A stretch of DNA of 64,000 nucleotides from a virus. A model generated the notes under the pieces. The model saw only the letters and a program-made list of their open reading frames with translations. It made no database searches and had not been told where the DNA came from. The position numbers and the translations under genes are program-made. Below are positions 32,601 through 41,866 of this stretch, piece after piece (position 1 is the first letter of the stretch; the number at the start of each line of letters is the position of its first letter). The DNA lies in the IMG/VR virus record IMGVR_UViG_3300034110_001237, positions 97,698-161,697 of that record. One strand, given 5' to 3'.

Positions 32601-33065
32601 ATGAAAAAAACAGAAGTGCAGAAGCCACAATTGCAAAAACTCAAAGCTCAACATCTGAAAAGCTTTCAAGAAGCAATTGTTGTCGCTGAATCTATTGCGA
32701 AAGAGCGAGCCGCTAACATTTGTTTTTACGCTGGTTCGAATAGAGTTGAAATGAATCGTATGATTGCAGCTAATAACTCAGAATGTGCTCAGTTTACGGC
32801 TGTCTATGAAAAGTTTTATGATCATTTTGAAGCTCAGTTCCTAACTGATTTGGACATTGAACCTTTTTCTGATACAGATGTGTCGATTATGGAACAATTG
32901 TTCAAAATTAAAACAGACAGCATGAGCAAAGCAAAAGACGACCTGTTGCGTTATAGCACTGACAATATGGTATCGTTTAGTATTACGGCTGAAATCAGTC
33001 GAGTAAGCTTTGTTTATCAAGACATCATTGACATTGTTAAAGAACATTATATGTTGAAGAAATGA
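32601..33065 (+). CDS. hypothetical helical protein, 154 aa
   Basis: Starts 1 nt after the previous stop and overlaps the next gene by 4 nt (ATGA). Basic N-terminus (MKKTEVQKPQLQKLKAQHLK), otherwise mixed-charge helical. No family. Confidence 0.84.
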   Translation: MKKTEVQKPQLQKLKAQHLKSFQEAIVVAESIAKERAANICFYAGSNRVEMNRMIAANNSECAQFTAVYEKFYDHFEAQFLTDLDIEPFSDTDVSIMEQLFKIKTDSMSKAKDDLLRYSTDNMVSFSITAEISRVSFVYQDIIDIVKEHYMLKK

Positions 33066-33610
33066 ATAAAAATATTGAAAAAATAAAACGCCAACTGAAT
33101 AAACCCTTAGCGAGTAATGGTGTGTCCCTTGTTCGCTGGGGTGGGTTGTCTATGGTTCGCCAGAAAGGTAACTATGGTCGAGATACATTCCATGCAGCAC
33201 CCGAACGTTACGGCTTCTATGCCTTTCTTTTTCCTTTCATTGATTTGTTCCTCATTAGTTCAACTAAAAAAACTGAATTTGACGCAGGTGTTCGTAAAGA
33301 ATTTCATGCCATTGATGGTTTTATCTGGACACACCTTAAACCTTACGATTCATCTATGATTGTTGATGTCCGAGGGGACTGGTTCAAAGTTCATGTAAAA
33401 CATCTTAACAAAATGGTTCAAAAAGCATTTGCGGTTGAGAGTTCTGTTATCCAAGCCGACTACTTTTTTGAAAACCCAGAAAAAAGGGTACCGTGGAAGT
33501 GCAATCAAGACAAGGAATTGAAAGTTCAACGAGTGAATGCTTATGGTGGTTATGGTCGTATGATTGACAATTTAGAAGTCTTTGTGTGCCGTGACACCAA
33601 AATTTCGTAA
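33062..33610 (+). CDS. conserved-type phage protein, 182 aa
   Basis: Coupled to the previous gene through an ATGA overlap. Segments RWGGLSMVRQKGNYGRDTFH, RYGFYAFLFPFIDLFLI and DFKPYD-like blocks resemble an uncharacterised family met in several large phages (recalled only). No enzyme motif. Basic. Confidence 0.83.
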   Translation: MNKNIEKIKRQLNKPLASNGVSLVRWGGLSMVRQKGNYGRDTFHAAPERYGFYAFLFPFIDLFLISSTKKTEFDAGVRKEFHAIDGFIWTHLKPYDSSMIVDVRGDWFKVHVKHLNKMVQKAFAVESSVIQADYFFENPEKRVPWKCNQDKELKVQRVNAYGGYGRMIDNLEVFVCRDTKIS

Positions 33611-33637
33611 TTTCTATTGGTCAACTGACAAAAGCTC

Positions 33638-33666
33638 TTGTTTATTACCTCTTTTCTTGCTATACT
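33638..33666 (+). promoter_or_regulatory. sigma-70-like promoter
   Basis: TTGTTT (33638-33643), 17 bp, TATACT (33661-33666). Confidence 0.7.
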
Positions 33667-33697
33667 ACACTCAATCAAACAGAAAAGAGAGTTTATT

Positions 33698-33997
33698 ATG
33701 AACGGTTTACATGTTTTTGATCTAACATCGGCACTCTTTGATACACCTACTCCACAACCTGAACAATATGTTGAAGTTCGCTTACAATTTAATGATAGTC
33801 AAGTTGTAGAAACTGTTAATTTTCAAAGTCTCAATGTTTTTAACTTTATTTCCGACTCCGTAACTGTTCTTCGTTGGAAGCACATTTCCGAAATTGATGG
33901 TGAGAAAGATGTGTTGAGTGATGGCACCAGCTTGGACAGTATGACCACCTACTTTGCCCAATTAGAAAAAAACGCTAAAAAACAAATCAAACGCTAA
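33698..33997 (+). CDS. hypothetical protein, 99 aa
   Basis: ATG at 33698 with AAGAGAG upstream. The longer frame from 33638 overlaps the promoter and is rejected. Soluble, acidic beta-rich. Unrecognised. Confidence 0.82.
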   Translation: MNGLHVFDLTSALFDTPTPQPEQYVEVRLQFNDSQVVETVNFQSLNVFNFISDSVTVLRWKHISEIDGEKDVLSDGTSLDSMTTYFAQLEKNAKKQIKR

Positions 33998-34010
33998 TAA
34001 GGACTATATT

Positions 34011-34205
34011 ATGACTCCTGAACAACGTATTTTGCACGGCCAACGCGAAAGCGACGATGATGGTTTTACTTATGTGGCTGGTAAGCACAAAGCTGGTCGT
34101 GTTAAACGCACCCGTAACAAGCAAGCTACTGCTCGTTGCATCCGTAACGATAAACGCTCTGTCAAAGCCGCTGAAACCCAGCGTATGCTTAAAGAGTCTG
34201 TCTAA
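34011..34205 (+). CDS. small basic protein, 64 aa
   Basis: AAGGAC precedes the ATG. Very basic (about one third Arg/Lys; KHKAGRVKRTRNKQATARC), consistent with nucleic-acid binding. Follows 33698 by 13 nt and ends in a terminator at 34209. Confidence 0.82.
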   Translation: MTPEQRILHGQRESDDDGFTYVAGKHKAGRVKRTRNKQATARCIRNDKRSVKAAETQRMLKESV

Positions 34206-34208
34206 ATC

Positions 34209-34233
34209 AACAAGGATTTTGAGCCTTGTTTTT
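34209..34233 (+). terminator. intrinsic terminator
   Basis: AACAAGG...CCTTGTTTTT. Confidence 0.78.
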
Positions 34234-34262
34234 AATTCCCTAATTGTGTATCGAGGTTTATC

Positions 34263-34760
34263 ATGGAAAACACCATCACTGCTATTCCAGTTGTATCGAA
34301 AGAAGTCAACTATTTCCGTTCTTCTACGATTAAAGTCATTCCAGAAACTGACCGAGCTGGCATTGAACAATTGGCTTCGATTGAAATTAAAGAACCGATG
34401 TTTGCGGTTAGTGAAGGCGAGCGGAATTATATTTATTCCTTTTCAAAAGTCTTTGATGGCATTGACAAGGAGATTTTAAAAATTAAGGAAAATAGATATA
34501 CTACTATTTTAATGAGTGCTGTTTCTCTTGTTATCGCTTTATTCTGTTTTGGCTTATTAAAAGGTATGGGTAGCATGACGCCAATGATTGGTTTTTTTTC
34601 CATTATTTTCTTTGTGTTTTCTTTGTGGTGTATGTTTACTACTAATTATAAACAGATGATTAAAAATCTTGAAGTTAAAAAGTCCTATGTATTGAATGAA
34701 AGTCAGAACTATTTGAAAAATCTTGAACAAGAAGTCAGAAAGCCTGTTGTTGTTGTCTAA
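34263..34760 (+). CDS. membrane protein with two central TM helices, 165 aa
   Basis: GAGGT lies upstream. A soluble N-terminus of about 80 residues is followed by two TM helices (about 81-103 and 108-128) and a charged coiled-coil-like C-terminus (KNLEVKKSYVLNESQNYLK). Unrecognised. Confidence 0.83.
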   Translation: MENTITAIPVVSKEVNYFRSSTIKVIPETDRAGIEQLASIEIKEPMFAVSEGERNYIYSFSKVFDGIDKEILKIKENRYTTILMSAVSLVIALFCFGLLKGMGSMTPMIGFFSIIFFVFSLWCMFTTNYKQMIKNLEVKKSYVLNESQNYLKNLEQEVRKPVVVV

Positions 34761-34778
34761 CCTTGCTTTGATTTGAAC

Positions 34779-34799
34779 AGCCACTTCGGTGGCTTTTTT
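34779..34799 (+). terminator. intrinsic terminator
   Basis: AGCCAC-TTCG-GTGGCTTTTTT. Confidence 0.85.
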
Positions 34800-34903
34800 G
34801 TTATCTGAATTTTATCTATTTTATAAAAATCTCAACCCTTATACCTTTGTGGTTGATTTTTTTAACAATTAGTGTTAAACTCAAAAAATATTGGAGATTT
34901 CTT

Positions 34904-36406
34904 ATGTCTAAAATAACAACAGAAGATTGTAAATCATTCCTTTTGGATCTATATAACGATAAAAAAGTGACTGATTGGAAGCGAATTCGTAAATTTAAAG
35001 ACGAAAATGGCGACTCATGCCGAGATTTTTCTCATTCTGATGGAACTTCTCTTACTTTGATTGAAAAAAATGGTCAATTATCCGTTCTGCCATTAGCAGT
35101 ATTAACCAATTTTATTGAAAATGACAAACCGCCAGTAGCATCCACAAAAAATGTAAAATCAAAAGGTATTTCAATTTTGCCATTGATTCTTGAAGATAAC
35201 AATGAATTGATAAAAAAAGCTCAATTTACAGTATTTTATGAAACACAACTGAAATCAGCCAAACGATTGGTGAATGCGTTCGCCAAACCAAAAGAAGACC
35301 CAATCACACCCAATTCCGATGCCAAAGGTTTTGATGCCATTCCCAACCTTATTTATTTCTCATTTCTTGAAGACGCGAACTGCGATGAAATCGAATATTT
35401 AGAAACGATTGCTAAGGACATGAACTTCAATGCTTTAATGAATGACATTGTTGTTTTCTTTATCCCATCGACTGTTTCATCCATGTGTGATCACCTTTCT
35501 CCATTGATTGAACCACTGTTGCCAGTCCCACTGCAGGAAGTTGAAGAAATGTCGTTCAAGTTGAATGACAGCACCTTGACTGTTACTGATGTATTTGAAC
35601 AACTCACCAAGGCTGGCTTTGTCTATAATCCAGATGGTTGTGCTTTGAAGTCTCTGTTTACTCAATACCAGTTGATTGCCATTGATCCTGTTATCAATCC
35701 AAATGACAAAACGGCTGAATATAAAAAGGCTTTCTTGTCTGCATTGAAAAAAGATGATGCAATCAAAATGAAAGCATTGATTGATTCTGGTTTGCCGTTG
35801 ACGTTTAAGATCAGTGGACAGTCGCTATTAGGCAAAACGATGTATGAGTGTAAATTCGAGTGCTTTAAATATTTGTCGTCCCTTTACACCAACACTGCTA
35901 ACATAGGTAATGGTATTGCTGATGAAGTGTGGGAACATGTTTGGTGGAAAACTGACTGTTCATCTTATTTTATGGCTAATTGTCATTATGACTTCACACA
36001 TTCCAACAAAAATGCTCATCGTCATTTAGTGAGTACGCTGGTGCATCATACCACTTATTTCGATAAGGTTAAACATAATGTGAACCCTGAGTTCTTTGCA
36101 GTTTCCTGTCTTGAATGCACCTTAACACATGATAGGGCTTATGAGTTGTTTAAAGAGTTTGTAAAAAAAGCCATTGATGAATATCCAGAAGCGGTTTCTT
36201 CAAACAAGCAACTGGCTGAAGATCTTGTTCATGGCTTTATCATTCCACCTGTTTTAGAGCTTTTGGCTGGAAGTTCTTGCACTTTTAAGGGAAAGACTGT
36301 ATTTGAAGTTGTGCAGGCTAAAATTGATGAAATAGGCCATGATCCAAAAGGATATATCAACAAGATTAATTATTACAAAGCTTTTTTGAGAAAGCATGCT
36401 CGATAA
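34904..36406 (+). CDS. large soluble protein with ankyrin-like segment, 500 aa
   Basis: TTGGAG precedes the ATG at 34904. Helix-rich and soluble throughout. One block (FLSALKKDDAIKMKALIDSG, then TFKISGQSLLGKTMYECK) resembles a single ankyrin repeat, but I see no array. Seven or more His sit in FDxxHSNKNAHRHLVSTLVHHT. Possibly a scaffold or effector; no enzyme motif. One of the longest genes here. Confidence 0.83.
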   Translation: MSKITTEDCKSFLLDLYNDKKVTDWKRIRKFKDENGDSCRDFSHSDGTSLTLIEKNGQLSVLPLAVLTNFIENDKPPVASTKNVKSKGISILPLILEDNNELIKKAQFTVFYETQLKSAKRLVNAFAKPKEDPITPNSDAKGFDAIPNLIYFSFLEDANCDEIEYLETIAKDMNFNALMNDIVVFFIPSTVSSMCDHLSPLIEPLLPVPLQEVEEMSFKLNDSTLTVTDVFEQLTKAGFVYNPDGCALKSLFTQYQLIAIDPVINPNDKTAEYKKAFLSALKKDDAIKMKALIDSGLPLTFKISGQSLLGKTMYECKFECFKYLSSLYTNTANIGNGIADEVWEHVWWKTDCSSYFMANCHYDFTHSNKNAHRHLVSTLVHHTTYFDKVKHNVNPEFFAVSCLECTLTHDRAYELFKEFVKKAIDEYPEAVSSNKQLAEDLVHGFIIPPVLELLAGSSCTFKGKTVFEVVQAKIDEIGHDPKGYINKINYYKAFLRKHAR

Positions 36407-36414
36407 TATTGAAT

Positions 36415-36436
36415 AAACCACTTCGGTGGTTTTTTT
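36415..36436 (+). terminator. intrinsic terminator
   Basis: AAACCAC-TTCG-GTGGTTTTTTT. Confidence 0.88.
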
Positions 36437-36460
36437 GTGACTGTTTAAAAGACAACAAAA

Positions 36461-36482
36461 AGCCCCACATCAGTGAGGCTTA
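36461..36482 (-). terminator. intrinsic terminator (minus strand)
   Basis: On the minus strand GCCTCAC-TGAT-GTGGGGC then T-run, after the gene at 36500. Confidence 0.8.
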
Positions 36483-36499
36483 GTCATTTTTTAAATTGA

Positions 36500-37216
36500 T
36501 TACAGGAAATGAGCGTTGCTTTTAGGCGTTAACTCATAACCAAACGACTGCAGAAATTTTTTGTCGAAGGCGATGATTTTGTCACGGTGTTTCTCACATT
36601 CTTCCGGTTCTTCAATTTTATTGGCTTCAATGGCCGAAGCAGTGAACAAATTACCGTAGATTTCTACCAGTGCCATTTGGTCAGCATCAATAGTACCAAT
36701 CTTGTGAATAGGCGTATGTCCGATTTTATCTTCCCAACCACGAATAACGGTTTGTTCGTTAATCAGTCCCGGCATGGAATCCATTGCAGCGACCATCAAA
36801 GTAAACGAATTATCTGGCATAGAGCTTGTTTCGTCTGTGATGTAACCAAACAATGACACTTTCACACCATCATTAGGCACCAGTGCAACTTTTTTACGCG
36901 ATTTGGCAACACTGCCATAACGGTATTTGCGGTAACCAGACAGCATATTCTTTTTAGCATCCGTTGGCTTGCCATCCCGAGCATCTTGAAAGAGTTCAAG
37001 GTAGACAGGTAAGCTTACCATCATCTTGTTGGTGACACCCAAGCAGATATGATCCGAAGCGTGATGATAATGGGACACAATGATATTGTCAGAAGGGCTA
37101 TAATGTTTTGGGAGGCGTTCAGGGTCATGAAGCCCTAGACGGTATTGCTCTTCAAACAGAGGAATGTTATCACGGTCAATGTCGTGACGGATAGCGATGA
37201 CGACTTGGTTGCCCAT
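36500..37216 (-). CDS. hypothetical protein, 238 aa
   Basis: TTGGAG RBS. Starts MGNQVVIAIRHDIDRDNIPL; contains HYHHASDH, a His cluster that could bind metal, and several Asp/Glu-rich stretches. Soluble, alpha/beta. No family recognised. Flanked by plus-strand genes on both sides. Confidence 0.83.
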   Translation of the reverse strand: MGNQVVIAIRHDIDRDNIPLFEEQYRLGLHDPERLPKHYSPSDNIIVSHYHHASDHICLGVTNKMMVSLPVYLELFQDARDGKPTDAKKNMLSGYRKYRYGSVAKSRKKVALVPNDGVKVSLFGYITDETSSMPDNSFTLMVAAMDSMPGLINEQTVIRGWEDKIGHTPIHKIGTIDADQMALVEIYGNLFTASAIEANKIEEPEECEKHRDKIIAFDKKFLQSFGYELTPKSNAHFL

Positions 37217-37346
37217 TTTTGAATCTCCAATAGTGTTGATGGGCCTATTTTACTCAAAATTCATTGGAATGTACAGGTTTTTTATTCATTTTTTTTATGT
37301 TGTTACTTAGACATTATTGTGCTATAATAACGATTAATTCAAAATT

Positions 37347-37970
37347 ATGAAGGCATTTTTTATTATGAGAGAAACGGTTTATTCATTAATTGATATCCCC
37401 ATTACTATTATTGATAATTATAAAGCACCTGCAAGTCAATTTCAGCATCAGCCTAGGGTTTTTCATTACAATCAAAATTTTTCAACATATGGTTGTAAAT
37501 TATCTCGTTACCAAAAACATGGTAAAAAGATTTTTAGATTTGAAGGTGATAAAACAATAAAACTAAGATCACAAGCATTTATTTTTGATATTCCACAATC
37601 AAATTCTGCTATTTTTTATATAAATTTTGATGCCTTCTTTAACATAGAGTCTGTTCTTTTTGAATCCAATTCAAAAGATATGGGAAAATTTTCATTTACA
37701 AAGATAAAGCTTAATTTTGACAAAAATTTAACTTTGATAGATTATGATTATTCATATGTTGAATTGAGAAATAAGATTGATATTTCTATAAAGAAAGATT
37801 TGAATAAATTAATGTCATTTGATGATGAAGTTATTTTGTGGCAGTTATTTAATCATCAATCTGATGAAGTTAAGTATTTGATTCCTGAGTATCATATTCC
37901 TTCTGCTTATAATTTTAAACATCCCGAATTCATAGATCGTTTGAATGTTCTGTCCATGTTAATTCTTTAA
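37347..37970 (+). CDS. group-A paralog with phi-x-x-M tail, 207 aa
   Basis: First of four consecutive group-A genes (37347, 38005, 38710, 39382). Architecture: a variable N-terminal domain, a strand FYINFDAFFNIESVLF, a strand LNFDKNLTLIDYD, then DDEVILWQL, IPEYHIPSAYNF, FIDRLNVLSM and LIL at the end. No SD is evident except a weak GAAGG. Soluble. Function unknown. Confidence 0.84.
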   Translation: MKAFFIMRETVYSLIDIPITIIDNYKAPASQFQHQPRVFHYNQNFSTYGCKLSRYQKHGKKIFRFEGDKTIKLRSQAFIFDIPQSNSAIFYINFDAFFNIESVLFESNSKDMGKFSFTKIKLNFDKNLTLIDYDYSYVELRNKIDISIKKDLNKLMSFDDEVILWQLFNHQSDEVKYLIPEYHIPSAYNFKHPEFIDRLNVLSMLIL

Positions 37971-38004
37971 TTATAATAATTTAACTCTGAAATTAGGTGT
38001 AATA

Positions 38005-38697
38005 ATGCTAACTTTAACTAAAACACATATAGAAACAGAAGTCTTTAAAAAGACTATCTTGATTACGCCTGAGCATGGTTCCTATGAACAGTTTGTAAGC
38101 GAATATAAAAAAGATATTTTTAAAAAAGTTCAAGCGGTCATGGAATTCATCAGTCTTAAAATGGACGCAGAGTTACGATTTCAAGTCAATGACTTTGATA
38201 ATATCTATGAAATTGCTTTGATGAAATTTAATTTTAGAAAAGTTACAGAAGGTCGATATACCACTTGCATTATTACCTTTGATGGGTATCTAACCTTTGA
38301 GTGCAATTCATTTGCTTTTAAATTCGACAATGCTTATTCTTATTTTTACGCAACTTTGGATAAACAGTTAGATCTTGTTCATTTTGAATACTCATCAGTT
38401 CAATATGATAAACATAATGTTGATCGTAGCATCAACTTGAAGTTTGACAAAGACACTGATATGACAGAATATTATTACACAGTTCGCTCTACTTTTTTTG
38501 GATGGGAGATTGGTCGGTTAAAAAGCAAAGACATGCTTTGCCCTTATGCGGATGAATTGTTTTTACACGCTACCATTACAAAAAGAACACCTTTGATGGA
38601 TGATTTATTTCCAGAACTGTCTGTTGATGGAGTTTATGATTTTGCCTCAGATGACTTTAAACGTCGATTCACTTTATTTGAAATGTCATTAATCTAA
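38005..38697 (+). CDS. group-A paralog with phi-x-x-M tail, 230 aa
   Basis: The ATG follows TTAGGTG. Same strand order as 37347 (FYATLDKQLDLVHFEY, LKFDKDTDMTEYY), then LFPELSVDGVYDF, FKRRFTLFEMSLI. It differs by an extended N-terminal helix region (YKKDIFKKVQAVMEFI). Function unknown. Confidence 0.84.
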   Translation: MLTLTKTHIETEVFKKTILITPEHGSYEQFVSEYKKDIFKKVQAVMEFISLKMDAELRFQVNDFDNIYEIALMKFNFRKVTEGRYTTCIITFDGYLTFECNSFAFKFDNAYSYFYATLDKQLDLVHFEYSSVQYDKHNVDRSINLKFDKDTDMTEYYYTVRSTFFGWEIGRLKSKDMLCPYADELFLHATITKRTPLMDDLFPELSVDGVYDFASDDFKRRFTLFEMSLI

Positions 38698-38709
38698 TTA
38701 GGAGTTATT

Positions 38710-39360
38710 ATGTCAACTGCATTAAAACAAGTCGATCCAGCCACTGGTGTAACTGAATTAGGTTATAATCGCTATATCGTTGAAAAAGTGATTGAAAAAG
38801 TTCATAGAATTTTTGGTCAAATTGAAAACAGGTTACAACTTAAATTTGAGTACAAACTTGTCTTGACTGATCATGGTCATTTATCTATTAATGGCGTTAA
38901 TAATCATGTCATTTCAAGTGATCCTTGGATAACCAGCAAAGGAATTCAAGAAATGAACTTCAGATGTTCTGGCTTTCCATTTACTTTGCGGGGTGGTGAT
39001 CGATCTAAACTTTCAATTAGTTTTAATAAATATTTTGATATTGAAGTTATTCATTTTACATGTATGTCAAAAAAAGCGAATCATTATGAAAAAATTGATG
39101 TTAGATTTGACAAAAATATAGAATTAGAATCTATCAACTTTAATCCCAATTATCCACAAACTGATACTGAGGTTTTTAAGTCCGTAAAACATAATAATCT
39201 TTTGTCATTTGATGATGAAGTTATTTTGTTTCAGTTATCACAAAATACAAGTGTTGAAATCAAAGAATTGATTCCAGAATATCACATTCCAGCAGCTTAT
39301 GACTTTTCATCACAAGATTTTGCTGACCGATTTAAAGTATTTTCGATGTTGACACTTTAA
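38710..39360 (+). CDS. group-A paralog with phi-x-x-M tail, 216 aa
   Basis: TTAGGAG lies upstream. Close to 37347 in its C-terminal half (DDEVILFQL, IPEYHIPAAYDF, FADRFKVFSMLTL). N-terminal domain: IENRLQLKFEYKLVLTDHGH and SINGVNNHV. This N-terminal domain alone recurs in the gene at 46271. Role unknown. Confidence 0.84.
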   Translation: MSTALKQVDPATGVTELGYNRYIVEKVIEKVHRIFGQIENRLQLKFEYKLVLTDHGHLSINGVNNHVISSDPWITSKGIQEMNFRCSGFPFTLRGGDRSKLSISFNKYFDIEVIHFTCMSKKANHYEKIDVRFDKNIELESINFNPNYPQTDTEVFKSVKHNNLLSFDDEVILFQLSQNTSVEIKELIPEYHIPAAYDFSSQDFADRFKVFSMLTL

Positions 39361-39381
39361 CCTATTTGAGAGTAATTCATT

Positions 39382-40041
39382 ATGACCAATAAAATTAATG
39401 TTTCTTTTAAAATTGATAATATAGATATTTGTGATACTGGTTTTATTCAGGCTTCACAATTTATTAGAGATAAAATTCTGTCTGTTGTAAAATATCTTGA
39501 AAATCACTTTCATGTTTTAATAGATTTCACTTTCAATAATGGCAACCCTTTGACTATTAATGGAATGGCTCCTGTTGATATTACACTTAAAAAAGATTAT
39601 GTTAATGGACAAAATTCATTTTTAGCGGAATTTTCAAATCACTCAATTAAATTTAAAGCTAAGTTTTATGATTTTTCTTTAAGTAATGAATCTCAATTCA
39701 TTATTCATTTTAATTCCAATTTAGAATTAGAAAATTTAACTGTCATGTCAACTCGAAAAGATTTCAGTAAAAAAGAGCTTCAATTTTTAGTTTTAACCTT
39801 CGATAAAAATTTGAAATTGTTAAGTGTTCATCATACGAATAACTTTCAACAAAATTTAATAGAAAAACATGATTCCATGCTACTACCTTATTCTGATGAA
39901 TTACAATTGTTCCGTATTAGGGAATCCGATAAAAATGAACTTGTTGATGATTTTCCTGAATTCTATATTCCATCAGCATATAATTTCGAATCAGAAGATT
40001 TCAAAAATAGGTTAGCAGTTTATGAGATGATGATTACTTAA
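39382..40041 (+). CDS. group-A paralog with phi-x-x-M tail, 219 aa
   Basis: GAGAGT lies upstream. Same fold: IHFNSNLELENLTV, LTFDKNLKLLSVHH, then PYSDELQLF, FPEFYIPSAYNF, FKNRLAVYEMMIT. Followed after about 80 nt by a truncated relative with an AUU start. Confidence 0.84.
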   Translation: MTNKINVSFKIDNIDICDTGFIQASQFIRDKILSVVKYLENHFHVLIDFTFNNGNPLTINGMAPVDITLKKDYVNGQNSFLAEFSNHSIKFKAKFYDFSLSNESQFIIHFNSNLELENLTVMSTRKDFSKKELQFLVLTFDKNLKLLSVHHTNNFQQNLIEKHDSMLLPYSDELQLFRIRESDKNELVDDFPEFYIPSAYNFESEDFKNRLAVYEMMIT

Positions 40042-40121
40042 ATAGATTGACTTTTGAAAATTGTTATTATATATTTGGCGATTGCTTTAAATATTGTTTA
40101 TTAATTTAACTGAGGTGGGAT

Positions 40122-40655
40122 ATTAATAGAGATTTTGTTATATCTGGTAATGCTAAATTTTTTGCAACTGCAGAAGATTTCAAAATGTATGTTTACGATA
40201 AATTTGAAAAAGCAAAACCTGCTATATTTGATAGGGTTGGTAGATCCTTTGACATGAACCTTGACGATCTTGTTCCAACTGTTAGACCTGTTGCTATTAA
40301 AAAAGATCCCAACCTGCCAAGAATGGAATGGACTTACGAGTTAACCTTTAAATACGTACTTAATTTTGAAGTTAAATTAGATGTCGCACCTAATGCAAAA
40401 TTGATTATCAACCTTGATGATGAATTTAACGCTTCTGGTGCTCTTGTTTTCTTTTCGACTATTAATGGTGTGTCAGAAGATTTTAAATCAACCAAGATTT
40501 ATTTTGGTTATGACGAGCCATCGTGTCGTATTGAAATTCGATATAAAGAGAATAAAGAATCGAAAATTGTTAATATTAGTCAACTAGTTAATGGAACAGT
40601 TATTGAAGCTATCAGTAAAGCTAATCATTTTTTTGAGGAATCTTTAATTTCTTAA
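40122..40655 (+). CDS. truncated group-A relative, apparent AUU start, 177 aa
   Basis: The first ATG (40185) has no RBS. The frame is open from 40110; a clear GAGGTGG (40112-40118) sits 5 nt before an in-frame ATT at 40122, and the 21 residues so added (NRDFVISGNAKFFATAEDFK) continue the helix expected of the group-A N-terminus. The body has INLDDEFNASGALVFF and IYFGYDE strands, as in the group, but the C-terminal tail is missing. Non-AUG start, or a lost start codon in a decaying gene, are the two readings. Confidence 0.6.
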   Translation: MNRDFVISGNAKFFATAEDFKMYVYDKFEKAKPAIFDRVGRSFDMNLDDLVPTVRPVAIKKDPNLPRMEWTYELTFKYVLNFEVKLDVAPNAKLIINLDDEFNASGALVFFSTINGVSEDFKSTKIYFGYDEPSCRIEIRYKENKESKIVNISQLVNGTVIEAISKANHFFEESLIS

Positions 40656-40710
40656 TATTTGAAAAATATTATACTGTGTTATAATATAAAAAATAACTAA
40701 GAGATTTAGT

Positions 40711-41388
40711 ATGATACACAAAAGAATATTTATGGATAAGTTTGTAGAGACAGGAATGGCATTGAAGGATGATTTAGTCAATTTAAAAAAAGATGCTAGT
40801 CTCGATGAATTCAAACAAACTTTCCATAAATTTGGTATAGTCGTTGATGATGGTCAACATGAACTTTTTACTTTGTATCACAAAGCTTTCATATTTCCAT
40901 CTATGGCAGAAGGCATGGTGCTCACCACACTCAATATCAGTAATCTTCATTATGAAAACTTGAATAACCCACCAGAATTATTGAGCTATCAACCTATTAC
41001 TGATGGCTCATCTTCGGCTGTATTGAAAGAAGATATTTTAAAAAGACTAGAAGTCTATCAGTCCGATTTTCAAGATATTAAAAAGATACCAAAGTCCAGT
41101 GTTATGGGAAAAATGAAAGACAACATGTTTGTAGACGCTTATGAATCTGTCCAAAAAGACATTTCTAAATTGTTTAATAAACATGGTGTAACTACCAATT
41201 ATGAAGCTAACAAAGGCATTATCAAAGCTTCTAAACAAATGCAAAAATTCCCTATTGAAACTTCTGTCGTTGTTTCTAATCTTGTTTCTCGTAGAATTCA
41301 AGAAGGACTCGCACTAGAAACGGAAGTGGCTGTTAAAAATATAAAATCTACTCCATCTGATAGACAGAAAGGCATATTCATCGCTTAA
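40711..41388 (+). CDS. hypothetical helical protein, 225 aa
   Basis: AAGAGA lies upstream and a TATAAT box near 40680. Mostly helical and soluble, with Lys/Asp-rich helices. It ends with a basic segment (STPSDRQKGIFIA). No family. Confidence 0.83.
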   Translation: MIHKRIFMDKFVETGMALKDDLVNLKKDASLDEFKQTFHKFGIVVDDGQHELFTLYHKAFIFPSMAEGMVLTTLNISNLHYENLNNPPELLSYQPITDGSSSAVLKEDILKRLEVYQSDFQDIKKIPKSSVMGKMKDNMFVDAYESVQKDISKLFNKHGVTTNYEANKGIIKASKQMQKFPIETSVVVSNLVSRRIQEGLALETEVAVKNIKSTPSDRQKGIFIA

Positions 41389-41390
41389 TT

Positions 41391-41417
41391 AAAAAAGCCC
41401 ATTACGATGGGTCTTTT
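41391..41417 (+). terminator. intrinsic terminator
   Basis: AAGCCCAT-TACG-ATGGGTCTTTTTT. Confidence 0.85.
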
Positions 41418-41506
41418 TTATTATCTAAAACAATCCAGTGTTACATATTGAAACATTATTGACTTCAATATATAATGAGACTACTTAATTAACAATTGGA
41501 AAGATA

Positions 41507-41749
41507 ATGCACACTCGTAACACGCTTCATTTGAATGACCAACAACTTGACCTTATTGAAAATATTCTTTCAACCACTCAACTCCATATCACTGATGATT
41601 TTGTTGTCGCACAACTGGTCAATAACGGCATTATGCGTTATCCAGCCGAGAAAGTGATGCAGTATCGTTCTTTTTACTTTGAACATAAAAATAAAGCGAT
41701 TAAAACACCACTTCGTCATGGATTATCAGCATCCAATCAAGTTATCTAA
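41507..41749 (+). CDS. hypothetical protein, 80 aa
   Basis: TTGGAA lies upstream. Small, basic, helical, with a hint of a winged-helix-like pattern (LHLNDQQLDLIENIL, IMRYPAEKVM). No secure assignment. Two imperfect terminator-like hairpins follow. Confidence 0.82.
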   Translation: MHTRNTLHLNDQQLDLIENILSTTQLHITDDFVVAQLVNNGIMRYPAEKVMQYRSFYFEHKNKAIKTPLRHGLSASNQVI

Positions 41750-41767
41750 CCTTTTATATTATTGTAA

Positions 41768-41842
41768 ACCTCACGTTTGTGGGGATTTTTCATTTTCTAT
41801 TGATTATTTGTTGTAAATCCTCACATTTGTAAGGATTTTGTT
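41768..41842 (+). terminator. two tandem terminator-like hairpins
   Basis: AAACCTCAC-GTTT-GTGGGGATTTTT and AAATCCTCAC-ATTT-GTAAGGATTTT; similar sequence, duplicated. The 41867 ORF begins about 25 nt later. Confidence 0.65.
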
Positions 41843-41866
41843 ATTGAAAATATTATTTTTAGTGTT

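Noticed and set aside
40185-40655. ATG at 40185 as start
   Set aside because: No SD and the frame continues upstream to a strong SD with ATT; listed under the AUU finding instead.
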